From Niabella ginsenosidivorans (GTDB taxonomy: Bacteria; Bacteroidota; Bacteroidia; Chitinophagales; Chitinophagaceae), in the NCBI RefSeq assembly GCF_001654455.1, contig NZ_CP015772.1:3906001-3970000 (forward strand): 64,000 nt of DNA. Direction: 5' to 3'. Both the position numbers and the translations under genes were made by a program. This document shows, one piece after another, positions 36,808 to 45,573 of the stretch. Below the pieces are notes generated by a model. The model did no database searches. It was not told where the DNA came from and saw nothing but the letters and a program-made list of their open reading frames with translations. Numbering within the stretch: position 1 is the stretch's first letter; each line of letters starts with the position of its first letter.

Positions 36808-38172
36808 CTACACCGCTACAGGCTCCGGTACCGGCAGCGGATCTGCATAATGGGCCAGCCCATAATTCCTTTGCTGCGCTTCTTCCGGGTGGGTAACGTG
36901 CCATTCAAACTCATCACGGAAATGCCTGATGGCTGCTGCAACAGGCCAGGCTGCCGCATCGCCCAGCGGGCAGATCGTATTTCCCTCTATTTTACTCTGT
37001 ATATCCCACAACAGGTCAATGTCGCTCATTTTGCCATGCCCCTGATCCAGCCGCAGTAATAATTTTTCCATCCAGCCGGTCCCTTCCCGGCAGGGAGAGC
37101 ATTGCCCGCAACTTTCATGACGATAAAAACGCGCTAACGTATACGTGTGCTTTACCACGCACTGATCCTCATCAAATACGATGAAACCACCGCTGCCCAT
37201 CATGGTTCCGGTTGCAAAACCTCCGTCAGAAAGACTTTCATAATTCATCATCCGCTGCTCGCCTTTTGCGGTCTTGAGCAAAAGATTCGCAGGCAGGATA
37301 GGCACCGAAGATCCACCTGGTATACAGGCTTTCAGGCGCTTGCCATTCTTTATGCCGCCGCACCATTCATCGCTGTAAATAAATTCCTCAACGGAAATGG
37401 TCATGTCTATTTCGTAAACACCGGGCTTATTGATATTACCGCAGGCCGATATTAATTTAGTACCGGTAGACCGGCCCACACCAATTTTCGCATACTCCTC
37501 ACCTCCCATATTCATAATGGGCACAACGGCTGCCAGTGTTTCTACGTTATTGACCACCGTTGGCCGATCCCAGGCCCCTTTAACAGCAGGAAAAGGAGGT
37601 TTGATACGCGGATTGCCACGCTTTCCTTCCAGTGATTCAATCAACGCGGTCTCTTCTCCGCAGATATAGGCGCCGGCACCTCTCTGAACATAGATCTCAC
37701 AATCAAAACCGGAATTCAGGATATTCTTTCCCAGGAAACCATTGGCTTTTGCCTCTGCTATAGCCTGCTCCAGGATATCAGGGATCCAGGCATATTCCCC
37801 GCGGATATAAATATAGGTGGTATTGGAACCCAGTGCATAACTGGAAACGATCAATCCTTCAATGAGCAGATGCGGGATAAACTCCATCAGGTAACGGTCT
37901 TTAAAGGTTCCCGGTTCGCTTTCATCTGCATTGCACACCAGATGGCGGGGAACGCCTTCCGGCTTTGCTATAAAACTCCACTTCATACCTGTCGGGAACC
38001 CGGCACCGCCGCGCCCCCGGAGGCCGCTTTTCTTTACTTCCTCCACCACGTCTTCCGGAGCCATTTTTAAGGCTTTTTCAACACTTCTGTAACCTCCGTT
38101 CTTCCGGTAGGTGTCAAAATACCTGATCCCTTCTATATGTGCGTTTTCTAAAAGTAGTTTTATACTGCTCAT
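36808..38172 (-). CDS. nuoF: NADH-quinone oxidoreductase subunit F
   Basis: A 454-residue NADH-binding flavoprotein subunit. The NADH/FMN-binding glycine-rich stretch is GLRGRGGAGFPTGMKWSF near residue 50, followed by NADESEPGTFKDR and GAGAYICGEETALIESLEGKRG in the family's order. The C-terminal [4Fe-4S] ligands are in ESCGQCSPCREGTGWM and NTICPLGDAAAWP. A VOC-family gene lies between it and nuoE. Confidence 0.97.
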   Translation of the reverse strand: MSSIKLLLENAHIEGIRYFDTYRKNGGYRSVEKALKMAPEDVVEEVKKSGLRGRGGAGFPTGMKWSFIAKPEGVPRHLVCNADESEPGTFKDRYLMEFIPHLLIEGLIVSSYALGSNTTYIYIRGEYAWIPDILEQAIAEAKANGFLGKNILNSGFDCEIYVQRGAGAYICGEETALIESLEGKRGNPRIKPPFPAVKGAWDRPTVVNNVETLAAVVPIMNMGGEEYAKIGVGRSTGTKLISACGNINKPGVYEIDMTISVEEFIYSDEWCGGIKNGKRLKACIPGGSSVPILPANLLLKTAKGEQRMMNYESLSDGGFATGTMMGSGGFIVFDEDQCVVKHTYTLARFYRHESCGQCSPCREGTGWMEKLLLRLDQGHGKMSDIDLLWDIQSKIEGNTICPLGDAAAWPVAAAIRHFRDEFEWHVTHPEEAQQRNYGLAHYADPLPVPEPVAV

Positions 38173-38210
38173 TATTCTTTATCCTTTTCAAAAGTTAAAT
38201 TGCCATACAA

Positions 38211-38633
38211 TTAACTTTTTGGCTTATCGTAGTTAAACATCCAGCTGATCCCGAACCGGTCTGTTACCATACCAAATTTAGCGCCCCAAAAGGTATCCTG
38301 TAATGGCATGGTTATAGTGCCTCCCGCTGCCAGCGCCTCAAAGGTTTGAGTAATGGATGCTTCGTCTGTAAAATTCAGCGCCAGGCTTATATTGGTTCCA
38401 CTGGTAACCGGTTCTGCGCCTGGCGCACAATCACTCACCATAAAATTCAATTCACCGGCGCTAAACAATGCATGCATAATTTTATCCTTATGCGCATCCG
38501 GGCTTGGAAAATCAGCCTGCGCTTCTCCGAAGGTTTGTTTGTGCACCACCTGCCCGCCCAGCGCAGCTGCGTAAAAATCCAATGCTTCTGCAGCATTGCC
38601 GTTAAAATTCAGATATGGAGTAATTACCTGCAT
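38211..38633 (-). CDS. VOC/PhnB-like (glyoxalase superfamily) protein
   Basis: A 140-residue protein of the PhnB-like branch of the vicinal-oxygen-chelate superfamily. It starts MQVITPYLNFNGNAAEALDFY and contains HALFSAGELNFMVSD and the C-terminal WGAKFGMVTDRFGISWMFN, all typical of the family (often annotated 3-demethylubiquinone-9 3-methyltransferase-like in error). Chemistry is unknown. It is not a complex I part but is in line with nuoE upstream and nuoF downstream, with short spacers (12 and 38 bases), so it should be co-transcribed with complex I. Confidence 0.9.
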   Translation of the reverse strand: MQVITPYLNFNGNAAEALDFYAAALGGQVVHKQTFGEAQADFPSPDAHKDKIMHALFSAGELNFMVSDCAPGAEPVTSGTNISLALNFTDEASITQTFEALAAGGTITMPLQDTFWGAKFGMVTDRFGISWMFNYDKPKS

Positions 38634-38645
38634 TGTACTTTATTA

Positions 38646-39155
38646 TTAATTCGATGCCGAAGCATTATTCCTGCATTCGGCAATAATTGCATCCACTTTT
38701 TCTTTTGTAAGGTGCTCTTTATAATATTTGCCCATCTGCATCATAGGTGCATAGCCACACGCACCCAGGCATTCCGCCGTTTTCAGGGTAAACAGTCCGT
38801 CTTCCGTTGTTTCCCCCGGTTTTATATTCAGTTTTTCCCCGATATAGGCAATGATATCATCGCTTCCCTGGATCATACAGGGACCGGTCTGGCACACTTC
38901 AAAAACATATTTGCCAACCGGTTTCAGGTTGTACATCGTATAAAAAGTTGCCACCTCGTATACTTCAATCGGTTCAATCTTTAAAAGCGATGCCACATAG
39001 TCCATCGTTTCAGTGCTCAGCCATCCAAACGCTTCCTGGGCCAGGTGCAATACCGGCAGCAGGGCGCTTTTCTGCCTGCCTTCCGGATACCGGGCAATGA
39101 TCTGGCTCACTTTTTCCAACTGTTCCTGAGAAAACTCTATCATTGTTTCATTCAT
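38646..39155 (-). CDS. nuoE: NADH-quinone oxidoreductase subunit E
   Basis: A 169-residue thioredoxin-like [2Fe-2S] subunit that partners NuoF. The four cluster cysteines are in EVCQTGPCMIQGS and TAECLGACGYAPMM. The N-terminal helical part (GRQKSALLPVLHLAQEAFGWL) is typical. The ATG at 39155 (MNETMIEFS) is preferred over a TTG one codon upstream. The next gene downstream is the unrelated VOC protein. Confidence 0.96.
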   Translation of the reverse strand: MNETMIEFSQEQLEKVSQIIARYPEGRQKSALLPVLHLAQEAFGWLSTETMDYVASLLKIEPIEVYEVATFYTMYNLKPVGKYVFEVCQTGPCMIQGSDDIIAYIGEKLNIKPGETTEDGLFTLKTAECLGACGYAPMMQMGKYYKEHLTKEKVDAIIAECRNNASASN

Positions 39156-39171
39156 CAATTATAAAATCTGT

Positions 39172-40392
39172 TTATGCATCCATTTCTCCTGCTATCAGGT
39201 TCATGGATGACATTACTACAATAGCATCGCTCAGCATGGCCCCGGTTACCATTTCGGCATATGCCTGGTAATAAATAAAACAGGGCCTTCTGAAATGCAG
39301 CCGGTAGGGCGTGCGGCCGCCATCGCTTATAAAATAAAAACCCAGCTCTCCGTTGGCTCCTTCTACTGCATTATAAACCTCCCCCGGAGGCATATCTATT
39401 TCACCCATAATGATCTTGAAGTGCCAGATCAGGGCTTCCATTTTTGTATAAACATCCTTTTTGGGAGGCAGGTAATATTCCGGAATATCAGCATGGTACT
39501 CGGTGGCCTCTCCTCCTTTCAGGTTGCCGAGCTTTTGCATGGCCTGTTCAATGATGCGCAGGCTTTGCCACATTTCATTGTTGCGCACCAGGAACCGGTC
39601 GTAAGAATCCCCCTTTGACCCTACGGGAATATCAAACTCAAACTCCTCGTAGCTGCTGTAAGGAGCTGTTACCCGAACATCATAATCCACACCGGCGGCC
39701 CGCAGGTTAGGGCCGGTAAACCCATAATTCAATGCCCGTTCTGCGGAAATAGGGCCTGCGCCTATTGTGCGGTCCATAAAGATCCGGTTGCGGGTAAACA
39801 GGTCTTCAAATTCCTTCAGCACAGCGGGATATTCTTTTAAAAACCGTTCAATTTTTTCAAAAGCGGCATTGCTGAAATCTCTTTCAAAACCGCCGATACG
39901 GCCAATATTAGTGGTAAGGCGGGAACCGCAGATCTCTTCGTAGATCTCATACACCAGTTCCCGGTACTGCATTACGTACAGGAAGCCGGTATAAGCGCCG
40001 GAATCTACGCCCATAATGGAATTACAGATCAGGTGATCCGTAATACGCGCCAGTTCCATAATAATAATCCGCAGATAATCCACGCGTTTGGGCACCTGTA
40101 CCTTTAATAATTTTTCGCAGGTAAGGTGCCAGCCGATATTATTAATTGGAGCAGAACAATAATTTAAACGATCTGTAAGCGGGGTGATCTGGTATAAGGG
40201 CCTGCGTTCGGCTATTTTTTCAAAAGCCCGGTGAATATAGCCAACGGTTGAATCTGCCGAAACAATCTTTTCTCCATCCAGTTCAATAATGTTCTGGAAT
40301 ACACCGTGCGTTGCCGGGTGCGTAGGGCCCAGGTTTAGTGTAGTTGTTTGTTTTTCTATACTGCCACTGGGCAATAAAACATGATCACTCAT
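39172..40392 (-). CDS. nuoD: NADH-quinone oxidoreductase subunit D
   Basis: A 406-residue 49-kDa-type subunit at the quinone site. Motifs are LGPTHPATHGVFQNIIELDGE near residue 22, GYIHRAFEKIAERRP, SIMGVDSGAYTGFLY, and a C-terminal ending SMNLIAGEMDA of the hydrogenase-like family. The length matches stand-alone NuoD rather than fused NuoCD. It begins 36 bases after nuoC. Confidence 0.97.
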   Translation of the reverse strand: MSDHVLLPSGSIEKQTTTLNLGPTHPATHGVFQNIIELDGEKIVSADSTVGYIHRAFEKIAERRPLYQITPLTDRLNYCSAPINNIGWHLTCEKLLKVQVPKRVDYLRIIIMELARITDHLICNSIMGVDSGAYTGFLYVMQYRELVYEIYEEICGSRLTTNIGRIGGFERDFSNAAFEKIERFLKEYPAVLKEFEDLFTRNRIFMDRTIGAGPISAERALNYGFTGPNLRAAGVDYDVRVTAPYSSYEEFEFDIPVGSKGDSYDRFLVRNNEMWQSLRIIEQAMQKLGNLKGGEATEYHADIPEYYLPPKKDVYTKMEALIWHFKIIMGEIDMPPGEVYNAVEGANGELGFYFISDGGRTPYRLHFRRPCFIYYQAYAEMVTGAMLSDAIVVMSSMNLIAGEMDA

Positions 40393-40428
40393 AATCTATA
40401 TTCAAAATTAACCCTCTTTCCTTTTTAT

Positions 40429-40941
40429 TTATAAGGCTCCCCTGCCAAACATTTCATCATCTTTATCAATACGGCTCTGATCTTCCAGCGGGTATTCTTT
40501 TCTCAGCGGGAAATAGTCCATTTCATCCACGTTCAGGATGCGCTTTAAATTTGGATGCCCTATAAAGTTGACCCCATAAAAATCATATGTTTCGCGCTCC
40601 ATCCAATTGGCTGCCGCAAAAAGCCCGGTAGCCGTATAAACATCAGGCTGATTGATACTGGTATATATTTTATACCGCACACGCACATTCTCCAGCAGGT
40701 TATGCAAATGATACACTACGGCTATTTCCTTTCCCTTATGATCAGGATAATGAACGCCACATAAATCAGTAAGAAATCCAAACTGAAGCGAAGGCTCCTC
40801 TACCAGAAAGTTCAGCACCTTCAGGTTGAGCTCCTTATCAGATGCAAAGCTCAGCAAACCATACTGTTCCTCAAAATCAAAAACCTGATTGCCAAATTTC
40901 TCAACCAGTTTTTCTTTTATATGCTCATTGGTCAATCCCAT
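40429..40941 (-). CDS. nuoC: NADH-quinone oxidoreductase subunit C
   Basis: A 170-residue 30-kDa-type subunit. Motifs are FLTDLCGVHYPDHKGKEIAVVYHL and, diagnostic for the family, ANWMERETYDFYGVNFIGHPNLKRIL, followed by FPLRKEYPLEDQSR. The ATG at 40941 (MGLTNEH) is preferred; the TTG at 40947 two codons upstream is less likely. Confidence 0.96.
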   Translation of the reverse strand: MGLTNEHIKEKLVEKFGNQVFDFEEQYGLLSFASDKELNLKVLNFLVEEPSLQFGFLTDLCGVHYPDHKGKEIAVVYHLHNLLENVRVRYKIYTSINQPDVYTATGLFAAANWMERETYDFYGVNFIGHPNLKRILNVDEMDYFPLRKEYPLEDQSRIDKDDEMFGRGAL

Positions 40942-40948
40942 ACCCAAA

Positions 40949-40960
40949 CCCCTGAAGGGG
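40949..40960. repeat. 12-bp palindrome CCCCTGAAGGGG between nuoB and nuoC
   Basis: The palindrome is followed on the minus strand by TTTGGGTA just ahead of the nuoC start, where it would form a small hairpin at the ribosome-binding region. Confidence 0.4.
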
Positions 40961-41000
40961 CGTTTATTTTTTTAATTCCCTCTTCCTTTAGGGCTGAGGG

Positions 41001-41588
41001 CTATTGTATTCCATAACTTTCCAGCAAGGCCTTGTATTGCTCACCGTTTCTTCTTCTAAGGCTTTCCTTACCCACCAGATCCTGTATGCGCATTACCCCG
41101 TCCAGTATTGCTTCCGGTCTTGGAGGGCAACCCGGCACATATACATCTACCGGAACCACCTGGTCGATTCCCTGTAACACGCTGTACGTATCAAAAATAC
41201 CTCCGCTGCTGGCACAGGCTCCTACTGCAATCACCCAACGGGGCTCTGCCATCTGAAGGTATACCTGTTTTACAACCGGGCCCATTTTTTTGGCAATGGT
41301 GCCCATTACCATCAGCAGATCACACTGGCGGGGAGAGAACCCCACGCGCTCACTGCCAAACCTCGCCAGGTCATAAGTGGCTGCCATTGTAGCCATAAAT
41401 TCAATGCCACAACAGGAAGTGGCAAAAGGAAGCGGCCATAAGGAATTCTTACGGGCCAGACCAATTACACTATCTAATGTGGTGGCAAAAAAACCTTCTC
41501 CCTGATGACCATCCGGCATATCTGCCATCATCAGGCTGTCTTTCAGATCCGCCTTTTTAGGCTTAATATTGTATGATACAGGTCGCAT
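41001..41588 (-). CDS. nuoB: NADH-quinone oxidoreductase subunit B
   Basis: A 195-residue subunit holding cluster N2, the last electron carrier before quinone. Ligands are in LPFATSCCGIEFMA (adjacent cysteines), VIAVGACASSGGIFDTYSV and VPGCPPRPEAILDGVM. ARFGSERVGFSPRQCDLLMV is the conserved stretch between. It lies 53 bases after nuoA's stop. Confidence 0.97.
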   Translation of the reverse strand: MRPVSYNIKPKKADLKDSLMMADMPDGHQGEGFFATTLDSVIGLARKNSLWPLPFATSCCGIEFMATMAATYDLARFGSERVGFSPRQCDLLMVMGTIAKKMGPVVKQVYLQMAEPRWVIAVGACASSGGIFDTYSVLQGIDQVVPVDVYVPGCPPRPEAILDGVMRIQDLVGKESLRRRNGEQYKALLESYGIQ

Positions 41589-41641
41589 AATTTCTTAGTT
41601 TTTCTACTACAATAACAAAAAAACAGGATTAAAGATCAGCT

Positions 41642-42034
41642 TTAATCCTCCCATTTTAAGGCTCCGCGTTTTATGATATAAATAAACCCGCAGAGGAAAA
41701 AAGCCACAAAGAGGAGCACTGCATAAAAGCCGCCCCAACCCAGTTCCCTGAAATTCACTGCATAAGGATAAAAAAAGATCACCTCTACATCAAACAACAC
41801 AAAAAGAATGGCTGTAAGGAAATACTTAATAGCTACGGGCTGGCGTGCCTCACCGTGCGATTCAATGCCACTGGCAAAGTTCTGCAGCTTATCAGCAGTT
41901 CTTCTTTTTGGCCCCAGTAAGTGAGTAACTCCCATTAATGTGGCGATCATGCCTACCGCAAAAATAATTTGCAACCCTATTGGTAAATAGGAGCTTGAGG
42001 TATCCAAGCCCGCTTGTATAACTAAACTAATCAT
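41642..42034 (-). CDS. nuoA: NADH-quinone oxidoreductase subunit A
   Basis: A 130-residue membrane subunit with three helices. LLGPKRRTADKLQNFASGIE and the helix VAIKYFLTAILFVLFDVEVIFFYPYA with its conserved acidic residues identify it. I chose the ATG at 42034 (MISLVIQAG). The longer frame begins at a TTG at 42076, but a TATTTTTG -7-like box lies inside that extension, at 42052-42059, so it would not be transcribed from there. It is the first gene of the operon. Confidence 0.94.
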   Translation of the reverse strand: MISLVIQAGLDTSSSYLPIGLQIIFAVGMIATLMGVTHLLGPKRRTADKLQNFASGIESHGEARQPVAIKYFLTAILFVLFDVEVIFFYPYAVNFRELGWGGFYAVLLFVAFFLCGFIYIIKRGALKWED

Positions 42035-42051
42035 CTCAATTATGCAATACG

Positions 42052-42059
42052 CAAAAATA
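42052..42059 (-). promoter_or_regulatory. candidate -7 box of the nuo operon promoter
   Basis: On the minus strand TATTTTTG fits TAnnTTTG and lies about 17 bases ahead of the nuoA ATG at 42034. A TTTG at 42074-42077 is only 14 bases upstream, shorter than the usual 19, so the -33 part is doubtful. Confidence 0.45.
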
Positions 42060-42093
42060 AGGTAACCTGCTAACAAAACCTTTTTTTAATGTG

Positions 42094-42132
42094 CCAAAAA
42101 GCAAACAGCCCCGAAAAATTCCGGAGCTGTTT
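42094..42132 (-). terminator. rho-independent terminator of the TPR protein gene
   Basis: On the minus strand AAACAGCTCCG pairs with CGGGGCTGTTT (one wobble pair; plus-strand arms 42103-42113 and 42122-42132), followed by a T-run. It separates the TPR gene from the nuo promoter. Confidence 0.82.
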
Positions 42133-42154
42133 AATACAATATCTAAAATAGCTG

Positions 42155-43930
42155 TTATTTCTGCGACTTAGGAGGCTTTGTGCCGGTAGAATCTTTTGTG
42201 CCGGTAGAATCTTTAGGTGCGGTACCTGTAGAATCTTTTTGGGGTGCCGAGCCGCCTGAAGCGCCTGACGATTTTCCACTCATTTTACCTACCTGATCTA
42301 TAAAGCCCTGTAATTGCTGCTGTACGCCGGCATCATCCGTAGCGCCTTTTGCCAGGGTCAGGTATTTCAGGCCATTTTCCCTGTCGCCAGCCACATTCAC
42401 ATAATAGGTGGCCAAAGTTGTTGCTGCGCTGAACAGATTCTTCTTTGCATCAACGGCTGTATCCTTTTGTGAAAATGCAATTAATTTTTCTCCATCAGGT
42501 ACTAAAATATTTTTAGCATTGGTCGAATCAAAGATCCGGCTGCTGTTAAATGCCCACAAATAACCATAATTCACATCAGGGTGTTTGGTACGCATCGCAT
42601 CAAATACTTTCCAGGCTTTCTCGTAGTCCTTTGCCTGATAATATCCGGTATATCCTGCATCAAAATAATCACGAATACCTGGGTCAGGTTTGATCTTCAA
42701 TACTTCTGCCAACAGATCTCCCTGCACTTCATGGTTGCCTTTATCACCAAAGAATTTTGCACCTTCCTGCAGCATTTTCACCCTGTTCACGGTTGAAGTA
42801 TCTGATTTTAAACCGTCCATATAAGCCTGTAACACTTCATTTTCTTTACCGGGCGTAGCGGCGTAGGCCATAGCCTTCAGGTTATAATCCTGCGGTGACA
42901 GATCTTCAGGATCTGTTTTTGCAAAATATTTTTCAACAAAAGGCAATGCTTTTGCAGCTTCTCCTTTATCAATATAAGCATAGCCTAATAATTTATATAC
43001 TTTGGCAGGAGTCTGCTCGCCCATTTTTTGCACAATGCCATTGGCAGAAGTAATAGCCTGATCATATTGTTTATTAAAGTAGAAAGTCTGTGCCTTATAA
43101 TAATCGTTGAACGGGGACGGATCAGAGTTGGCTATGATTTTGTCAGCCACACCTTGTGCTCCGTTAAAATCGCCTGTTCCGATTTTATATTCATACAACG
43201 CATCATAAGCAGGTACAAACGCAGGGTTTGCAGCAACTGCCTTATCTATATTTTGCTGGAACAGGTCATAATTTTTCTGAGAACGGAAAATTAATGCAGT
43301 TCTCAGAAATGCTTTTGCAAAACTGGGATCAGCTGTAGTTGCATCGCTGTAAGCACTATATGCTTTGGTACCATCTCCCGGGCTGGCCTTACGGTAAGCA
43401 TCGCCCAGGTTCGTTAGTATATCGGCCCTTAACCATTCATCCTTGCTTTTTTCAGTAAGTGATTTTGCTTCCTCCAGCTTCTGCACCGCATAATTAATGT
43501 CTCCTACCTTATCAATATTATTGTAGATCCTGGTAATAGCCGCACCTATCGCATTCAGGATCTCCGGGTCGTTGCCTTTCCTGCCTTTACTTGCAGTCAG
43601 TGCTGCTTCAAAGCTTTGTTTTGCTTCATCTGCCTTTTTATCAGCCAGTTGCAGTTCTCCTTTAGCTACCAGCAACCACGCATCGTTGGGTTTGGCTGCA
43701 AGGGCTTTATCCAATGCTGCTTTGGCTCCGGCAGTGTCCTGGTTCGTTAAATCTGCATTCACCAGCCAGTACGTTGCTTCCGGTTTATCTGCCTGTTTTT
43801 CAAAAATTGACTTAGCTCCCAGTACCTTGCCCTGGTACAGCTGCTTTACACCATCCTGTACGGATTGTGCATTTGCCGCTACACCCAGGATCATTGCCAA
43901 TGCAAGGAGACGGATTTCTTTTTTGATCAT
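42155..43930 (-). CDS. periplasmic tetratricopeptide-repeat protein
   Basis: A 591-residue secreted protein with many TPR-like helical pairs. A signal peptide ends at ANAQ (about residue 22). Repeats are visible as ATYWLVNADLTNQDTAGAKA, AWLLVAKGELQLADKKADEA, KVYKLLGYAYIDKGEAAKAL and others. The last 40 residues are low complexity: repeats of KDSTGT with GSAPQ and PPKSQ. It is probably a periplasmic scaffold. It lies downstream of the PstS-like lipoprotein gene and before nuoA, with a terminator between. The function is not known. Confidence 0.85.
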   Translation of the reverse strand: MIKKEIRLLALAMILGVAANAQSVQDGVKQLYQGKVLGAKSIFEKQADKPEATYWLVNADLTNQDTAGAKAALDKALAAKPNDAWLLVAKGELQLADKKADEAKQSFEAALTASKGRKGNDPEILNAIGAAITRIYNNIDKVGDINYAVQKLEEAKSLTEKSKDEWLRADILTNLGDAYRKASPGDGTKAYSAYSDATTADPSFAKAFLRTALIFRSQKNYDLFQQNIDKAVAANPAFVPAYDALYEYKIGTGDFNGAQGVADKIIANSDPSPFNDYYKAQTFYFNKQYDQAITSANGIVQKMGEQTPAKVYKLLGYAYIDKGEAAKALPFVEKYFAKTDPEDLSPQDYNLKAMAYAATPGKENEVLQAYMDGLKSDTSTVNRVKMLQEGAKFFGDKGNHEVQGDLLAEVLKIKPDPGIRDYFDAGYTGYYQAKDYEKAWKVFDAMRTKHPDVNYGYLWAFNSSRIFDSTNAKNILVPDGEKLIAFSQKDTAVDAKKNLFSAATTLATYYVNVAGDRENGLKYLTLAKGATDDAGVQQQLQGFIDQVGKMSGKSSGASGGSAPQKDSTGTAPKDSTGTKDSTGTKPPKSQK

Positions 43931-43990
43931 TTTTCTAATTTTATAGTTTTACCAGTAAATAATAGATTTTGTAAATATATTGTTTTTCAG

Positions 43991-44908
43991 TTATTCTTTT
44001 GTTTCTGCAGGCCTGACAATGAAATTTCTTCTTCCAGGCATCAGGTATGCTTTTTTGAAAATCAGTTGCCCTATCTCACCGCTCATGAAATCTGCAAACC
44101 CCGTGCCTAAACCTCTGTGCCCTTCTTTTAATATATAAGTCAGATCTCTTGTCATCGGATAGCGCTTTGTATAGATATTTGCCTGTACAGGTAAGACATA
44201 TTTATCCGGTTTATCGCTGCTTTCCAATTGCACAATTTTAACTTTTTTTAAGAAGCTCAACTGGCGGGCATCATCCTGGTTGCCGATCCAGCTTACCCCG
44301 ATAAAGCCGATTGCGTCGGGGACCTTTGCCACATAATTAATGACAGAATCGCTGGTATTGGCGCCCTTTGCCTTATCTGTTAACTTTTGCCCCTTCAAAA
44401 CACTGTCTACCAGAAACCGTATGGTACTTGTAGATCTTAATCCATCCAGCACCGGCACCAGCGGCCGGGTATAATTTCCTGTAAGAATCATCTGTATTTC
44501 TGCCATTGTAAGCAATGTGTCTTTTGAAGCGGGATTTGCAATTACCGCTACCGCATCCCTTGCCACAGGCAGTTGTTTTACCACTATATGCATTGAATCA
44601 ACAACAGACTGTACCTCAGCATCTGTCAGCTTTATTGTTGAAATAACCATCCTGATGCTGTCATTCCAAAGATCTTTGATGCATTCCGATTCCGGCTTAT
44701 ACTGCACATTAATTTTTGTGCTGTCATTATTGGACTCATACACCTGAATCAGCGCATCTACAATGGGTTTGAACGATTCATCAGCACTGATCGTGATAGT
44801 TCCTTTAACCGGTGTATCTGTGTATTCCTGCCTTCCATCACCAGGCCCGCAGGCAAATAAACCAACCGCCAGCACAAAACTCCCTATTATAAAACGCAAT
44901 GCCTGCAT
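43991..44908 (-). CDS. PstS-like substrate-binding lipoprotein
   Basis: A 305-residue lipoprotein (LFAC, Cys20) with a phosphate-binding-protein-like fold. GTITISADESFKPIVDALI at the start of the mature part, LPVARDAVAVIANPASKD and the C-terminal GHRGLGTGFADFMSGEIGQL fit the PstS-like family found in Bacteroidota. No phosphate transporter genes are nearby. I chose the ATG at 44908, since a longer frame would overlap the upstream gene and hide the signal peptide. Its neighbours are a small membrane protein upstream and the TPR protein downstream, all in one direction. A link to TonB-type envelope energisation is possible but only suggested by my recollection of similar gene sets beside exbD/tonB. 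Confidence 0.85.
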   Translation of the reverse strand: MQALRFIIGSFVLAVGLFACGPGDGRQEYTDTPVKGTITISADESFKPIVDALIQVYESNNDSTKINVQYKPESECIKDLWNDSIRMVISTIKLTDAEVQSVVDSMHIVVKQLPVARDAVAVIANPASKDTLLTMAEIQMILTGNYTRPLVPVLDGLRSTSTIRFLVDSVLKGQKLTDKAKGANTSDSVINYVAKVPDAIGFIGVSWIGNQDDARQLSFLKKVKIVQLESSDKPDKYVLPVQANIYTKRYPMTRDLTYILKEGHRGLGTGFADFMSGEIGQLIFKKAYLMPGRRNFIVRPAETKE

Positions 44909-44918
44909 TCCTGCCCTT

Positions 44919-45173
44919 CTATTTAAAATAATTTTTTTTATATCCCCTGTACACCCTCCACGCACCATAAATTACAAAAAGAATTCCCAAAAGCAGATCA
45001 ATGATATCCGGCGGGAACCGTTTATTTAAAGCAAGGTCAAATTTGTTGCGTACTATCAGGAACACCCCAACAAATATGATTAACACCCCCATTGTATAAT
45101 CCAGCATTGACCGCATACCGGCAACCTGTTTGTTCCGCTGCCGTTCGTAATCTTCATTTGATTTTATTGACAT
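44919..45173 (-). CDS. small membrane protein with two transmembrane helices
   Basis: An 84-residue protein, MSIKSNEDYERQRNKQ at the start, with hydrophobic segments MLDYTMGVLIIFVGVFLIV and IIDLLLGILFVIYGAWRVY and a basic tail. The ATG at 45173 is preferred to a TTG 16 codons upstream. It ends 10 bases before the PstS-like gene and is probably the first gene of that unit. No family was recognised. Confidence 0.75.
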   Translation of the reverse strand: MSIKSNEDYERQRNKQVAGMRSMLDYTMGVLIIFVGVFLIVRNKFDLALNKRFPPDIIDLLLGILFVIYGAWRVYRGYKKNYFK

Positions 45174-45221
45174 ATTTCCTATGAGGGTTGGCAATTTATT
45201 GATTTTTCTAATTAGATACAA

Positions 45222-45573
45222 AATTTTAAAATTCCATAACAGTCTTTCTACCAGCCGGGGTACAGAGAAGGAGCAAACCTACAGATTAACCAGAACGTCA
45301 ACGGATAAGACTCCACATACACGAATGAGCGTGAAAAACGCCGTTTATGCCCTATTAGGAACACACATCTGTATTGTATTTAGCTCTTATTCTGACATTT
45401 ATGATACTGTCAAAAGTATTTTCCACCTCGAAACCGGGCGTTGGCACTTGCAAATCAAACAAATGTTAACAACATTGCAACGCGGAGCTCCTTTTTAAGG
45501 GATCATACCCTGAATCCCCGGCACTGCCTCTGATAAACACTTCTGTTCTACAAATAGTATCTTTACAGGCACT
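45222..45573. other. divergent intergenic region, candidate promoter for the deacetylase gene
   Basis: About 350 bases contain only weak open frames, none with protein character. TATCTTTA at 45558-45565 resembles the -7 box TAnnTTTG and lies just eight bases ahead of the ATG at 45574; if real, the message would be nearly leaderless. On the minus strand a CAATTTA/CAAA pair near 45190-45222 (TTTG-N20-TAAATTG) may serve the small membrane protein gene. Confidence 0.35.

Noticed and set aside
45181-45498. 105-residue plus-strand frame before the deacetylase gene
   Set aside because: It has unusual composition, no recognisable start context and no family features; the region is better read as a divergent promoter area.
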